IMG/VR virus record: IMGVR_UViG_3300032116_000283
Coordinates: 1 to 53,087 of that record
Source: a virus
Reading direction: 5' to 3' (one strand)
DNA: 53,087 bases
Below, in pieces: positions 6,900-15,286 of the stretch. Made by a program: the position numbers and the translations under genes. Numbering within the stretch: the stretch's first letter is position 1; each line of letters opens with the position of its first letter. The notes below the pieces were generated by a model. That model saw only the letters and a program-made list of their open reading frames with translations. It did not search any database and was not told the origin of the DNA.

Positions 6900-8249
6900 T
6901 TGTTAACAAATTGGTTTTCATCTTTGGTTTTTTCTGCACGAGGAAAGATATTACCAATTGTTATAGATTCTAATGGCACAAAACACAATTTTTTAGAAAT
7001 TAAAAATTGTGAAGGATTAAGACATTTACTTAATGAATCTTTTTTAAAAACTGAAAAAAATCCATTTATAATATACAACGGTACACACTATATAACGCAG
7101 TTAGAAAAATTACTAGAAAAAGACCATTTTAGAAAAATTATCAGCAACGAAGAAGTTAGTTTTTATTTCTTTGAACCGCTGACTCATTACATATATAATC
7201 CCAAACGTAATCCACTATACGAACCTCATATTTTAAAAATTGACAACGAAGATCACGAAATAGAAAAAATTCGTTGCTTAGAATTAGATAGTATAGAACA
7301 TTGGGCAAGAAAAAATAATATTAAAAATTTAAAAGTATATTGCACAGATTATAAATGCTGGGAATATTATCAAAAAATATATCCTTCGCTAACATTACTT
7401 TCAATGGACTTGTTTGTTGTATGGTATTCTCAACGTCTAGGTTTAATAGAAAACAGAACTAGAATGTTCTGTTTATATAAACATGTAAACATTAAACCAA
7501 ATTTAATAACTAAAAAGTTTTGGAGCGGTGCTTGGAGGTATGATCCAAGCAGACATTTTATAACTGCATTTTTAGCAGGAAAAAATTTAATAAACAACAA
7601 CAATGTTAGTTTTTATTTTAAATTAAGCAACGAGGACATGATTTCACGTTTTTGGTTTAGTTGGAAAGAATTTTCTTTAAAATATCCTACACTATCAAAA
7701 ACATTGTTAAACGGGAATACACTGTTGCAAGAGATAGTTCCATTATCTATAGAGATTGCAAATCCAAAAACAATAGGCGAAAACGGAACCGATCCTGAAT
7801 ATGATGCTCCAGGATTTAACATTAGAAAAAGTCAAGACCCTGTGGACTCGTATTATGAAAGTTTTTGTGCTATTGTACAGGAATCTCGAGTTACACAACC
7901 GTGGCCAAATATTAGTGAAAAAACTCTCAATGCAATTAAAAATTATAGACCATTTTTAATGTGTGCTGCACCAGGAACATTACAAATGTTAAAAGATATG
8001 GGTTTTAAAACCTTTGATGCATACTGGCCAGAAGACTACGATAATATTAAATCAAACAAAGATAGGCTAGCAAGAATATGCGAAATTATTGAATATATCG
8101 ATACATTTACTATAGAAGAATTACAAAAAATGTATACCGATATGATTCCTATACTAAAACATAATAACGAAAATCTATACAATTTAAACAAATTTTACAA
8201 TGAATTAAATTCACAACTTATAGAAAATTCTGATCGTACAAACGGCTAG
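6900..8249 (+). CDS. Fucosyltransferase-like phage protein, divergent long form
   Basis: 449 residues from a TTG start, chosen because AAGGAG sits seven bases upstream and a late promoter lies just before it. The C-terminal half carries the same second block as the paralogues at 1540-2616 and 2668-3711: CAIVQESR, then SEKTLNAIKNYRPFLMCAAPG, then GFKTFDAYWPEDYD. The TEK motif is replaced by SEK. The first block is much altered, with the region around LITKKFWSGAWRYDPSRHF occupying its place. I infer a glycosyltransferase-like role by the same weak motif argument. It overlaps the convergent SGNH gene 8218-8985 by 32 bases. Confidence 0.65.
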   Translation: MLTNWFSSLVFSARGKILPIVIDSNGTKHNFLEIKNCEGLRHLLNESFLKTEKNPFIIYNGTHYITQLEKLLEKDHFRKIISNEEVSFYFFEPLTHYIYNPKRNPLYEPHILKIDNEDHEIEKIRCLELDSIEHWARKNNIKNLKVYCTDYKCWEYYQKIYPSLTLLSMDLFVVWYSQRLGLIENRTRMFCLYKHVNIKPNLITKKFWSGAWRYDPSRHFITAFLAGKNLINNNNVSFYFKLSNEDMISRFWFSWKEFSLKYPTLSKTLLNGNTLLQEIVPLSIEIANPKTIGENGTDPEYDAPGFNIRKSQDPVDSYYESFCAIVQESRVTQPWPNISEKTLNAIKNYRPFLMCAAPGTLQMLKDMGFKTFDAYWPEDYDNIKSNKDRLARICEIIEYIDTFTIEELQKMYTDMIPILKHNNENLYNLNKFYNELNSQLIENSDRTNG

Positions 8250-8985
8250 CCCAATAAGTATGAGCATCTTTTCTGTGGTGCCAATACCGTTGTCCTTCAA
8301 CACTAAAACCTGCTGCGATGCAATGTTCGAAAAATGATTCTGAAACGTCGTCAAATTTATAAAAGTTATTTGCATTAACTTTTGTTTGATAATAAGCGTA
8401 TCTATTACCAACAGCACAACTTTGAAATCCATTTCTAAAAATGTAAGGTATTTGATGTGCTTCCAAAATTGTTTGCAAGTTAATTATGTTTAGGTATCTG
8501 TTTATTTCCCAGTGTTCTTCGTTGACAAACATATAACGAGAGAGTGCATCAAGTACGTGCTTTTGTTCTTGCGGGAATGTCGGAGCATAATGATCTGCAT
8601 GAACATGTCCTACATTTCGATCAGGTACATAAGGAACAAAATGCCAATAGTGTTCAGTGTTTGCACTATTAAAAAAGATTTCAGATCTCGAACTACCAGT
8701 CCAGTGTATTAAAAATAGTGACTGCTTTGCCAACTCTAAATTATCTAAAATCCAATGAGTCGAAGATCTATTAATGTAATCATTACTGCCGCCGGGTAAA
8801 GCAATATTAGTATAATCAACACCAAGTTTATAAGCCAACTGAGCACCAAAACAGTTTTCTCTGTTATAGTTGCCTTCACCTATACCGCTACCCTCGATTT
8901 CGCTGCCAGCACTATGACTGCAACCGTTAACAAAAAGATGAGAAAAATTATATTTTTTCTTTAGGAATGATGATATCGGTACCAC
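8218..8985 (-). CDS. SGNH hydrolase-like protein 3
   Basis: 255 residues if started at GTG 8983-8985, the only reasonable start codon before the essential FVNGCSHSAG block (Ser23). AGGA lies about 11 bases upstream. The start overlaps the radical SAM gene upstream by 38 bases. The catalytic Asp/His pair may be Asp240 and His242 in RKDAHTYWASRL. PGGSNDYINR (around residues 64-73) could supply the Asn of block III. It is the last gene of the sigma70-driven minus-strand operon. The acyl group or glycan it acts on is unknown. Confidence 0.65.
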   Translation of the reverse strand: MVPISSFLKKKYNFSHLFVNGCSHSAGSEIEGSGIGEGNYNRENCFGAQLAYKLGVDYTNIALPGGSNDYINRSSTHWILDNLELAKQSLFLIHWTGSSRSEIFFNSANTEHYWHFVPYVPDRNVGHVHADHYAPTFPQEQKHVLDALSRYMFVNEEHWEINRYLNIINLQTILEAHQIPYIFRNGFQSCAVGNRYAYYQTKVNANNFYKFDDVSESFFEHCIAAGFSVEGQRYWHHRKDAHTYWASRLYDQNFL

Positions 8986-9910
8986 AGTGACAGTGTTCCT
9001 TGCTACAAATTACAGGGTTTAGATTAAACTTTAAATTTTCATTTAAGATATTTCCGTGGTTGTTTCCAACTCCACAACTAGCACTGCTAATTTGTCCAAT
9101 TGGATTGATAAACAGTGCATCATCAACCGAACAGCGCCAGCCTGCAAAAAAGTTTTGTCTTGCTGAAATAATCTTATTACTATTTACTGGCTCTACAGAA
9201 TCTGTATAATGTGCTAAACTAATTGCTCGATTTGTTCTGTAAGGTTTGGTTTTACGCATTACAGTTTCAAACTGTGCTTCTCTTAAAAACTTTTCTTTAG
9301 CAGGATCAGAGTATTTCCACGGTCCTGCATTAACACTCATTTCGTCAAATAAAGGTGTCCACTCTAAATTATAGTTCAGCACTTCATTTCTTACACGATT
9401 ACCAAATTCAACAACTTCCCAAAAGCGTTCTTCATGCATTAGCATTTTTGTGCAAAGATAATCTACTTTGTCACACAAAAATGCTGCGTTTTCAATGTAC
9501 CTATCAGGTTTAACATATTCAATATGAAAACTTGCAACTATGTCATCAAATAGATGATAGTGTTGTTCCCAATATCTCAAAGGACGACTTAGATTTGTAT
9601 TAACTGCAACAGTTAAATTATCACCTAATTCCGCTTTTAAGTATTCTGTTAGAGGAATAAAGTTTTCCCAATGTGTGGGCTCGCCGCCGCTGTAAAATAT
9701 TTTAAAATATCTGTAACCTCTGTCTTGATATTGTTGAAAGATATTTCTTACATTACGCTTATAAGAATCTAGATTACCATTGTTACGTGATGTACCACTC
9801 CAATTACCTGGGTTACAATAACTACACTGATAGTTACAAAAATTGTTTACTTGCCAAGTAAGACTCATATACTTGTCTTCGATCGGTGTTATTTTAAATA
9901 GTTCACTCAT
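8948..9910 (-). CDS. Radical SAM protein with C-terminal SPASM-like cysteines
   Basis: 320 residues. CNYQCSYC places the [4Fe-4S]/SAM ligands at Cys25, Cys29 and Cys32, and FYSGGEPTHWENF is the SAM-binding GGE motif. The C-terminus holds extra cysteines in GWRCSVDD, SASCGVGN and CSKEHCHCGTD (Cys302, 307, 309), resembling the auxiliary cluster of SPASM/twitch enzymes. In its three upstream neighbours the extra cysteines lie at the N-terminus instead. The reaction is not known; relatives modify peptides, sugars or cofactors by radical chemistry. It overlaps the preceding gene by 8 bases. Confidence 0.85.
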   Translation of the reverse strand: MSELFKITPIEDKYMSLTWQVNNFCNYQCSYCNPGNWSGTSRNNGNLDSYKRNVRNIFQQYQDRGYRYFKIFYSGGEPTHWENFIPLTEYLKAELGDNLTVAVNTNLSRPLRYWEQHYHLFDDIVASFHIEYVKPDRYIENAAFLCDKVDYLCTKMLMHEERFWEVVEFGNRVRNEVLNYNLEWTPLFDEMSVNAGPWKYSDPAKEKFLREAQFETVMRKTKPYRTNRAISLAHYTDSVEPVNSNKIISARQNFFAGWRCSVDDALFINPIGQISSASCGVGNNHGNILNENLKFNLNPVICSKEHCHCGTDIIIPKEKI

Positions 9911-11186
9911 ATTGTTTTAACCATGACATTTCAGGAAATACTGCCCAAAAGTTTTCTTTTCTATATCGATCAAGATTATTATTGTTTTCAATAAACTGCT
10001 TTAACTTTTCTTTATTCTCTGTTCCAGTATTCATAAACTGAACTACACTATCAATCTTTCCAATTACATCTTTAATTATTTCTGGCTTGTTCTTTGCTCG
10101 ATCTTTTATTTTTTCAAATGCCCAAGATTTATAATCAAGATATTTTGCTCTTAATTCGATTTTAACACTTTCCGGAACGTTGTCAATTCTCATAAAGTCT
10201 GGTCCAGTAAGCATATTAAGTCTGCAATTTTCAATATCAACTAATCCACGCTCAACCCAATCCATGTGAAAGTCCGGCCAGTTCCAGGCATTATAAAGAC
10301 TGACTGTGGGTGTTAGTTCGAAATGTACGTGAGGTACACGTTCTAACATTTCTTGTCTGTTACGTTCAATTGTATTCCATACTGTTCCGTGTCTAGAATA
10401 TTCTGCTCTATAACCATTACAGTCAAGGCTTGCGCTGACTTGAATGTCTGAAAATTCTTGCCAATAGTCTATAATAGACTTTTGCTTGTATCTAAAATTA
10501 CTAAAGTTAGTTGTATATCTTAGACGAACATCACGCTTGTTATTTTCTAGCCAATAGTCAAGAATTTGATAATGTTCGTCTGTGATAAGTGCTTCTCCGC
10601 CTGCAAAATATACTTCTTCAATGTCAGGCAAATACTTTGTTAAGTCATTCCAAAAGTTATTTTCTTTAGCAATATTAACTACAATCTTGCCATCGTTTTT
10701 TAGCATACGAGCAAGTTCGTGTTCTCCATACAAATCTTTAAATTCTTTGGCATGTTGACTGCTTAGTTCAGGTCCACAACTGCGACACTTCATATTACAG
10801 ATATTTGAAAAACGTATGTCTAAGTATGCCATGCGAAATTCATCAATACTGCCGTCGTCTTTTGTTTTTTCTACCAAGTCAAAGTGTTTTTCACCAAACC
10901 AATGGTTGTGATTTTTTCTTAGCGTCCAAATATAAGTACTATCTTCGAGTTCATAACAACGGCTACATACATCAAGTTTTTTGCCTTCCAGCATCGCCAA
11001 ACGCAATTCTTTGTATTTTTCGCTGTTCCAAACTTCTTCAATACTGTTGTCTTTTAAGTTTCCAAACGGTTGTGTACTATCGGAAATACAGCAAGGCATT
11101 GCGTTGCCATTTGGCCATACGTGCATGTGAATCCAAGGTAAAATACAAAATGCCCGATTCTTCTTTAATAATTCTTCTTTATCCAT
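9903..11186 (-). CDS. Radical SAM protein with N-terminal twitch/SPASM-like region, copy 1
   Basis: 427 residues in the reversed order seen in phage 'twitch-domain' radical SAM proteins. An N-terminal cysteine region comes first: CILPWIH with Cys14, PCC at 32-33, FGNLKDNSIEEVW, then CSRC at 74-77. The core motif follows, CNMKCRSC (Cys130, 134, 137), with YFAGGEALITDEHY as the GGE motif. It closely resembles the next gene upstream (11179-12405), with all cysteine spacings equal. The overlap of 8 bases at the upstream junction is formed by ATGGATAA. The substrate is unknown; clustering with glycosyltransferases suggests a sugar, lipid head-group or protein modification. Confidence 0.87.
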   Translation of the reverse strand: MDKEELLKKNRAFCILPWIHMHVWPNGNAMPCCISDSTQPFGNLKDNSIEEVWNSEKYKELRLAMLEGKKLDVCSRCYELEDSTYIWTLRKNHNHWFGEKHFDLVEKTKDDGSIDEFRMAYLDIRFSNICNMKCRSCGPELSSQHAKEFKDLYGEHELARMLKNDGKIVVNIAKENNFWNDLTKYLPDIEEVYFAGGEALITDEHYQILDYWLENNKRDVRLRYTTNFSNFRYKQKSIIDYWQEFSDIQVSASLDCNGYRAEYSRHGTVWNTIERNRQEMLERVPHVHFELTPTVSLYNAWNWPDFHMDWVERGLVDIENCRLNMLTGPDFMRIDNVPESVKIELRAKYLDYKSWAFEKIKDRAKNKPEIIKDVIGKIDSVVQFMNTGTENKEKLKQFIENNNNLDRYRKENFWAVFPEMSWLKQYE

Positions 11187-12405
11187 TTAACATTTCACTC
11201 AATTCTGGAAACACACTTGTAAAACTTTCTCCACGAATTTTATCACGTCTTTGTGTATGATGTGTAAACTGTTCGCGTTCTTTATCCCATTCGTCTGTTT
11301 GATTTGTAAATCTAATAGCATCTTGAATATGCATTGCTTGATACCAATCTCCAGCAATCATAAAATCATGCAAATCATTTAATTTGTCTGTTCCAAATTG
11401 CTTGATAGATTTTGGTAAAATTGTTGCAGCATAATAAGAAGGAGTTAACGCTCTATAGATGCTAATCATGTCTTTTTTACGCAACAGATCTTTTTCAATA
11501 AGATAGTTATAAAATTGATCGAGTGTTGCATAATTAAAAACACTTAGTACTGTGTTGTACTGATAGTCAATGTAATCTAAGTCTCTAATAGACTTTAAAT
11601 TAGATTCTACAACAGCCCAGTCTGTTCCGTGACGTATATATTCAGCACGTTCTCCGTAGTGATCAATACTTGCTGAGATTTCTACACGCTTAAATCTACT
11701 CCAAAGATCAAGTACGTTGTATTTTTTATATTTAAAATTACTCATATTAGTATTGTAACGAAGTGTAATATTTTTGTTTACACCTTTGCGAATCATTTCT
11801 TCAAGAATTATATAATGTTCTTCTGTAATTAGTGGCTCGCCGCCAGCAAAGTATGCTAGATCAATATTTTCAACTTGATTTTTAATTTCTTCTAAAAGTT
11901 GACCTGTACTATCGGCGTGATTTATAATTCTATAATCTTTGCTAACTGCTTCGTGTTGCTTCATTTCTTGAGCCCATTGGCTGGAAAATTCTGCACCACA
12001 AGTACGACACTTCATGTTACAGATGTTAGAAAATCTTACATCAAAGTATTTCATAGAAAATTGTGGCATACTTCCGTCACTGTTTGTTAAAGTAACTAAC
12101 TCATCAAAGTCTTTGCCAAAGTGTTCTATACTATATTTCCTAAAACTAAACGGCGAACTTTCTTCGTGTTTGTAGCAGTATGTACAAATTTTATTATTTT
12201 TGTCAGACAACATATCTAAACGCAATTGCTTCATTCGGTCATTATTAAAAATTTCAGCAAGTGAAGCATCTTTAACGTTAGCAAAAGGATCTGTATAATC
12301 AGAACTACAGCAAGGATAAACATTACCTAGCGGAGTAACATTGAGATGTATCCACGGAAACATGCAAAACGTTTTGCTCTTGTTTAATAAGTAATCTTTA
12401 TCCAT
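11179..12405 (-). CDS. Radical SAM protein with N-terminal twitch/SPASM-like region, copy 2
   Basis: 408 residues, a clear tandem paralogue of 9903-11186. Cysteines 14, 32, 33, 74 and 77 form the N-terminal metal-site region (CMFPWIH, PCC, CTYC). CNMKCRTC gives the radical SAM ligands at 129, 133 and 136, and YFAGGEPLITEEHY is the SAM-contact motif. Both copies end with a motif like SFTSVFPELSEML that recurs in the four-gene set (FPEMSWL, FPEMNDF). Its start overlaps the stop of the gene before it by the same 8-base arrangement, ATGGATAA, suggesting that the junction was duplicated along with the gene. Confidence 0.87.
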   Translation of the reverse strand: MDKDYLLNKSKTFCMFPWIHLNVTPLGNVYPCCSSDYTDPFANVKDASLAEIFNNDRMKQLRLDMLSDKNNKICTYCYKHEESSPFSFRKYSIEHFGKDFDELVTLTNSDGSMPQFSMKYFDVRFSNICNMKCRTCGAEFSSQWAQEMKQHEAVSKDYRIINHADSTGQLLEEIKNQVENIDLAYFAGGEPLITEEHYIILEEMIRKGVNKNITLRYNTNMSNFKYKKYNVLDLWSRFKRVEISASIDHYGERAEYIRHGTDWAVVESNLKSIRDLDYIDYQYNTVLSVFNYATLDQFYNYLIEKDLLRKKDMISIYRALTPSYYAATILPKSIKQFGTDKLNDLHDFMIAGDWYQAMHIQDAIRFTNQTDEWDKEREQFTHHTQRRDKIRGESFTSVFPELSEMLNG

Positions 12406-13780
12406 TTGCTGCTTGCTTACACAGTTGGAAAAAATCGTTCATTTCAGGAAAAGTAGATTCAAAATCTATGTTACGTCTACGATCTTGTTCTTTAAAGAAA
12501 TTCCAAAAGTCTTTTCTACCTTCGTGTATTTTTTCAGGAGCATATTCTGTGCTACGCATGTAATCAACTACACGTCTAAACTTTTCATATTCAAGTTCAC
12601 TAAAATGAACTTTGCTACCTTCTTGAACGTTGTCTTTGATAAACTGTAGATGCTGTTCCATATACTGCATATATCGTTCTTTAGGAAGAATATTGATGTC
12701 GTATTGTAGAGGTTCTTTTAAATAAGGTGTATCAAAATGAATACGCTGCCAACGACTGCTTTCAACATCGTTGTATTTACGACGCCATTCGAGAATTTTT
12801 TCAAGCAGAGTTTGAAACGTAGTTACACTAAAAATATTAAACGTAATCATAAATGTAACTGGAGCAGTTGTATTACGCAAAAAATAATCTAAGTTTCTTT
12901 CAAATACTTCTATGTCAAGGCCATCACGAATGTATTCAGCACGTTCATTCCAAGTGTCAACACTTGTAAATAACTTAAATTGTTTAATCTTATTTTGAGA
13001 TAGCAAACTGTTTACAGCATCAGTAAACTTTTCAAGTTGACGTTCTTTGCCGCCAAGGTTGCTGTTGACGTTTAGTTCGAGATTGGGCTTAGGATCTTGC
13101 TCTAGTAAATCAAATAGTTTGTATGTACTTTTTTGAATTGTTGGTTCGCCGCCAGTAACACGTAAAATGTTCAGAGTTTTACTAACCTCCGGCCACCATT
13201 TCCACCAAGCATGAAGATAAGGATTGTTATCTTCATCATAGACTTTAAACCAGTCAATGTCACAGCGATGATTGTTTACCATATCATACGGACCGTGCTG
13301 TCGTATTTCATTGTGAAAGCGGCTACTGGCCTTAGGATGGCAATATCCACAACGGAAGTTACATTCGTTACCAAATGAAATTTCAATATACTCAGGATTT
13401 ACGTTAAAGTCCCAAGGATTAAATTTAATTTCTTGTAGACGTTGTTCGTTATAGATACTAGCACTGCGTATGTGTCTATCACTTACGTAGTCTTTGCCCA
13501 TATTTTCAATGTTCCAGCAATATTGACAACCTTTTGGTTGTTTGCCCTCGAGCATTTCTCTACGCTCTTGCTTTTTTTGCTGTGTATTGTGTAATGCACT
13601 AGGATTGGTTAACAATTCATCTACTGAAATTTTGTGAGGGGCAGGATGATAACAACTGTGTGTTTCTCCAGTTTGCAAATAAATTGTTGTATGATGCCAT
13701 TTAGCAAAACAAAATGTTGGGCTAAAATGTCGTGTAGTAACGTCGTTTACATTTTTAATGTAATCCTGTGTTTTTGACAT
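12398..13780 (-). CDS. Radical SAM protein, divergent long copy
   Basis: 460 residues. The N-terminal region keeps single cysteines (Cys24 in CFAKWHH, Cys43 in HSCYHPAP) and CQYC at 85-88, but the PCC pair of its two neighbours is replaced. The core is CNFRCGYC (Cys140, 144, 147) with RVTGGEPTIQKSTY as the GGE motif. It has a longer inserted segment before the GGE (an aromatic stretch LHAWWKWWPEV) that may form a distinct substrate pocket. Like its neighbours it ends with a FPEM motif (residues around 445-448). Its ATG shares one base with the TAA of the glycosyltransferase gene upstream. Confidence 0.85.
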   Translation of the reverse strand: MSKTQDYIKNVNDVTTRHFSPTFCFAKWHHTTIYLQTGETHSCYHPAPHKISVDELLTNPSALHNTQQKKQERREMLEGKQPKGCQYCWNIENMGKDYVSDRHIRSASIYNEQRLQEIKFNPWDFNVNPEYIEISFGNECNFRCGYCHPKASSRFHNEIRQHGPYDMVNNHRCDIDWFKVYDEDNNPYLHAWWKWWPEVSKTLNILRVTGGEPTIQKSTYKLFDLLEQDPKPNLELNVNSNLGGKERQLEKFTDAVNSLLSQNKIKQFKLFTSVDTWNERAEYIRDGLDIEVFERNLDYFLRNTTAPVTFMITFNIFSVTTFQTLLEKILEWRRKYNDVESSRWQRIHFDTPYLKEPLQYDINILPKERYMQYMEQHLQFIKDNVQEGSKVHFSELEYEKFRRVVDYMRSTEYAPEKIHEGRKDFWNFFKEQDRRRNIDFESTFPEMNDFFQLCKQAANG

Positions 13781-14709
13781 TAATCTTCTCTATCTATGAA
13801 CTGCTGATTAGTAGTTCTTGCTGGGTTTTGATAAACGGTTTTAAAGAATTTACTTTGATCTGCTTCTAGTGGATATGCTGCAATCGGCAAATCTAGAACT
13901 GGAATAAGTACGTCTGCTAAGTCTTCACACTTACGAACAAGATTTTCTTCGTCTACTTTTTTAGTAACAGTGTTTTCCCAATACTCATTTAGCCAATCAA
14001 AGTCACGAACATTTACATAATCCCAGTCAGTAAGCATGGTTTTATAAAGGCCTTCTCTAGCACCGTATATGCCCCACATACCGTTCTCAACATCTGCGCC
14101 AACCATGAGCCAAATATAAAGTCTGTGTAGATTTTTCCAATGATTCTTTTTAAATGCTTCTACAGTCGGCTTGACACCACGGTCCAGTGCCATTTTAACA
14201 CCTTCTCTAAATCCTGCACGCCATGCTTGTTGCGGTGTAGCGTTGTTGTAGATTTCACTATAACAACTGTTCATTTGGATATATTCAAGATCCCAGCAAA
14301 AATCTACCTGTGCATGTGGATTGTTAGGATCTGCGTTTTCGTGTGTACGCATGTTCAAAACATATTCTTTTGGCCAACATTTTAGGCCGCCATTGCCATA
14401 CATTAATCCATTAATTGTATTACGGGCAGTCCAACTAATAACACACTTTTCTAGATCTCTGTTTTCGTCAAAATCAAATTCTTTTGTAAGAAATTCTTGG
14501 CTGATAACATTATCGCCGTCGACTGTGATGAATCTGTCAGTTTCGCTTAGTCTAGCACAGGCTTTGTGTGCAGCATCACTGCCTTTGACACCATGTACAC
14601 GTTTTGCCCATGGAATTTTTTTACACAAGTCTGCATAATTTTTTTCAGCGTTTGGCTCGTCATATGACAAATAAATTATATCATAGTCAAGCACTCTAAA
14701 TTTACCCAT
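13780..14709 (-). CDS. Glycosyltransferase-like protein (GT-A, DGD motif)
   Basis: 309 residues. The N-terminal half looks like a GT-A nucleotide-sugar fold: DIIYLSYDEPNAE at 10-22, an amphipathic stretch ending KGSDAAHKAC, then RFITVDGDNVI with Asp64-Gly-Asp66 as the metal/nucleotide DxD motif. ISWTARNTINGLMYGNGG follows, a signature I associate with phage proteins annotated as glycosyltransferases. The C-terminal half is helical and unassigned. There is no membrane segment. Its start overlaps the 194-residue gene by 8 bases (ATGGGTAA). It likely transfers a sugar in the same pathway as the adjacent GT8-like genes; acceptor and donor are unknown. Confidence 0.72.
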   Translation of the reverse strand: MGKFRVLDYDIIYLSYDEPNAEKNYADLCKKIPWAKRVHGVKGSDAAHKACARLSETDRFITVDGDNVISQEFLTKEFDFDENRDLEKCVISWTARNTINGLMYGNGGLKCWPKEYVLNMRTHENADPNNPHAQVDFCWDLEYIQMNSCYSEIYNNATPQQAWRAGFREGVKMALDRGVKPTVEAFKKNHWKNLHRLYIWLMVGADVENGMWGIYGAREGLYKTMLTDWDYVNVRDFDWLNEYWENTVTKKVDEENLVRKCEDLADVLIPVLDLPIAAYPLEADQSKFFKTVYQNPARTTNQQFIDRED

Positions 14710-15286
14710 TTAATACCTCATGCGAATATGTTTCTAGACGTTTTATAGTATATACACTTAATGCGTTTGGGTCAAGTTCTATTTGGTTTTCAAAGTCAAT
14801 ATGTAAATCTTGTTCAATTAGTGAATTCAATTCTATAGTTAAAAACTTTTCCAGTTGATGTGGGTCGTTGTATCGTGTAAAACTAAAGTTAAGAGATTTT
14901 GTAAAAATCATCTTTTTAGATTTAAAATTATCTCTAATGATTTCATCTAACACAATTGTCCATTTTTTATTAGGGATGTCTTGTATGATTTTGATATCAG
15001 TTCTTGCACTACTATTAGGAATTTTATATATTTGATTGTTTACATCAAACGTAAAATCTTCTTCGTTAAGTTTATGTTTTAATACATAACTTTTAGAAAC
15101 AGTATCAAACGCTACATAATAATGAAAAAAGTGTTCTTTACCAGTAATTAAATTTGCAATGTCTGCAAATTCAACTTCGACATAGTTACCTGGCTCAGTA
15201 TTAACATTTGATACCGCAGTTAAATTACCATCTTCGTCGAAGTAGACATATCGTTTAGTTGAAACATAAAGAATACTTTCAAACAT
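14702..15286 (-). CDS. Unrecognised 194-residue protein inside the modification operon
   Basis: I do not recognise this protein. It is predicted beta-rich, contains no cysteine and has no signal peptide or transmembrane segment. The first third reads like short beta strands with turns (YVYFDEDGNLTAV), and the last third is acidic and more helical. It lies between two glycosyltransferases with 8-base overlaps on both sides, so its translation should be coupled to theirs. Plausible roles are an accessory subunit, a carrier or recognition protein for the enzymes, or the substrate itself; none is supported by a motif. Confidence 0.8.
   Translation of the reverse strand: MFESILYVSTKRYVYFDEDGNLTAVSNVNTEPGNYVEVEFADIANLITGKEHFFHYYVAFDTVSKSYVLKHKLNEEDFTFDVNNQIYKIPNSSARTDIKIIQDIPNKKWTIVLDEIIRDNFKSKKMIFTKSLNFSFTRYNDPHQLEKFLTIELNSLIEQDLHIDFENQIELDPNALSVYTIKRLETYSHEVLNG

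Noticed and set aside
6851-7078. Long N-terminal extension of the SGNH gene at 6059-6850
   Set aside because: It covers the promoter, ribosome site and N-terminus of the divergent gene at 6900, and its residues look like antisense shadow. The ATG at 6850 gives a normal SGNH start.
4305-8249. Rho-independent terminators between convergent genes
   Set aside because: The convergent genes overlap in their coding ends and I found no GC-rich hairpin with a T-tract at any of the three junctions.
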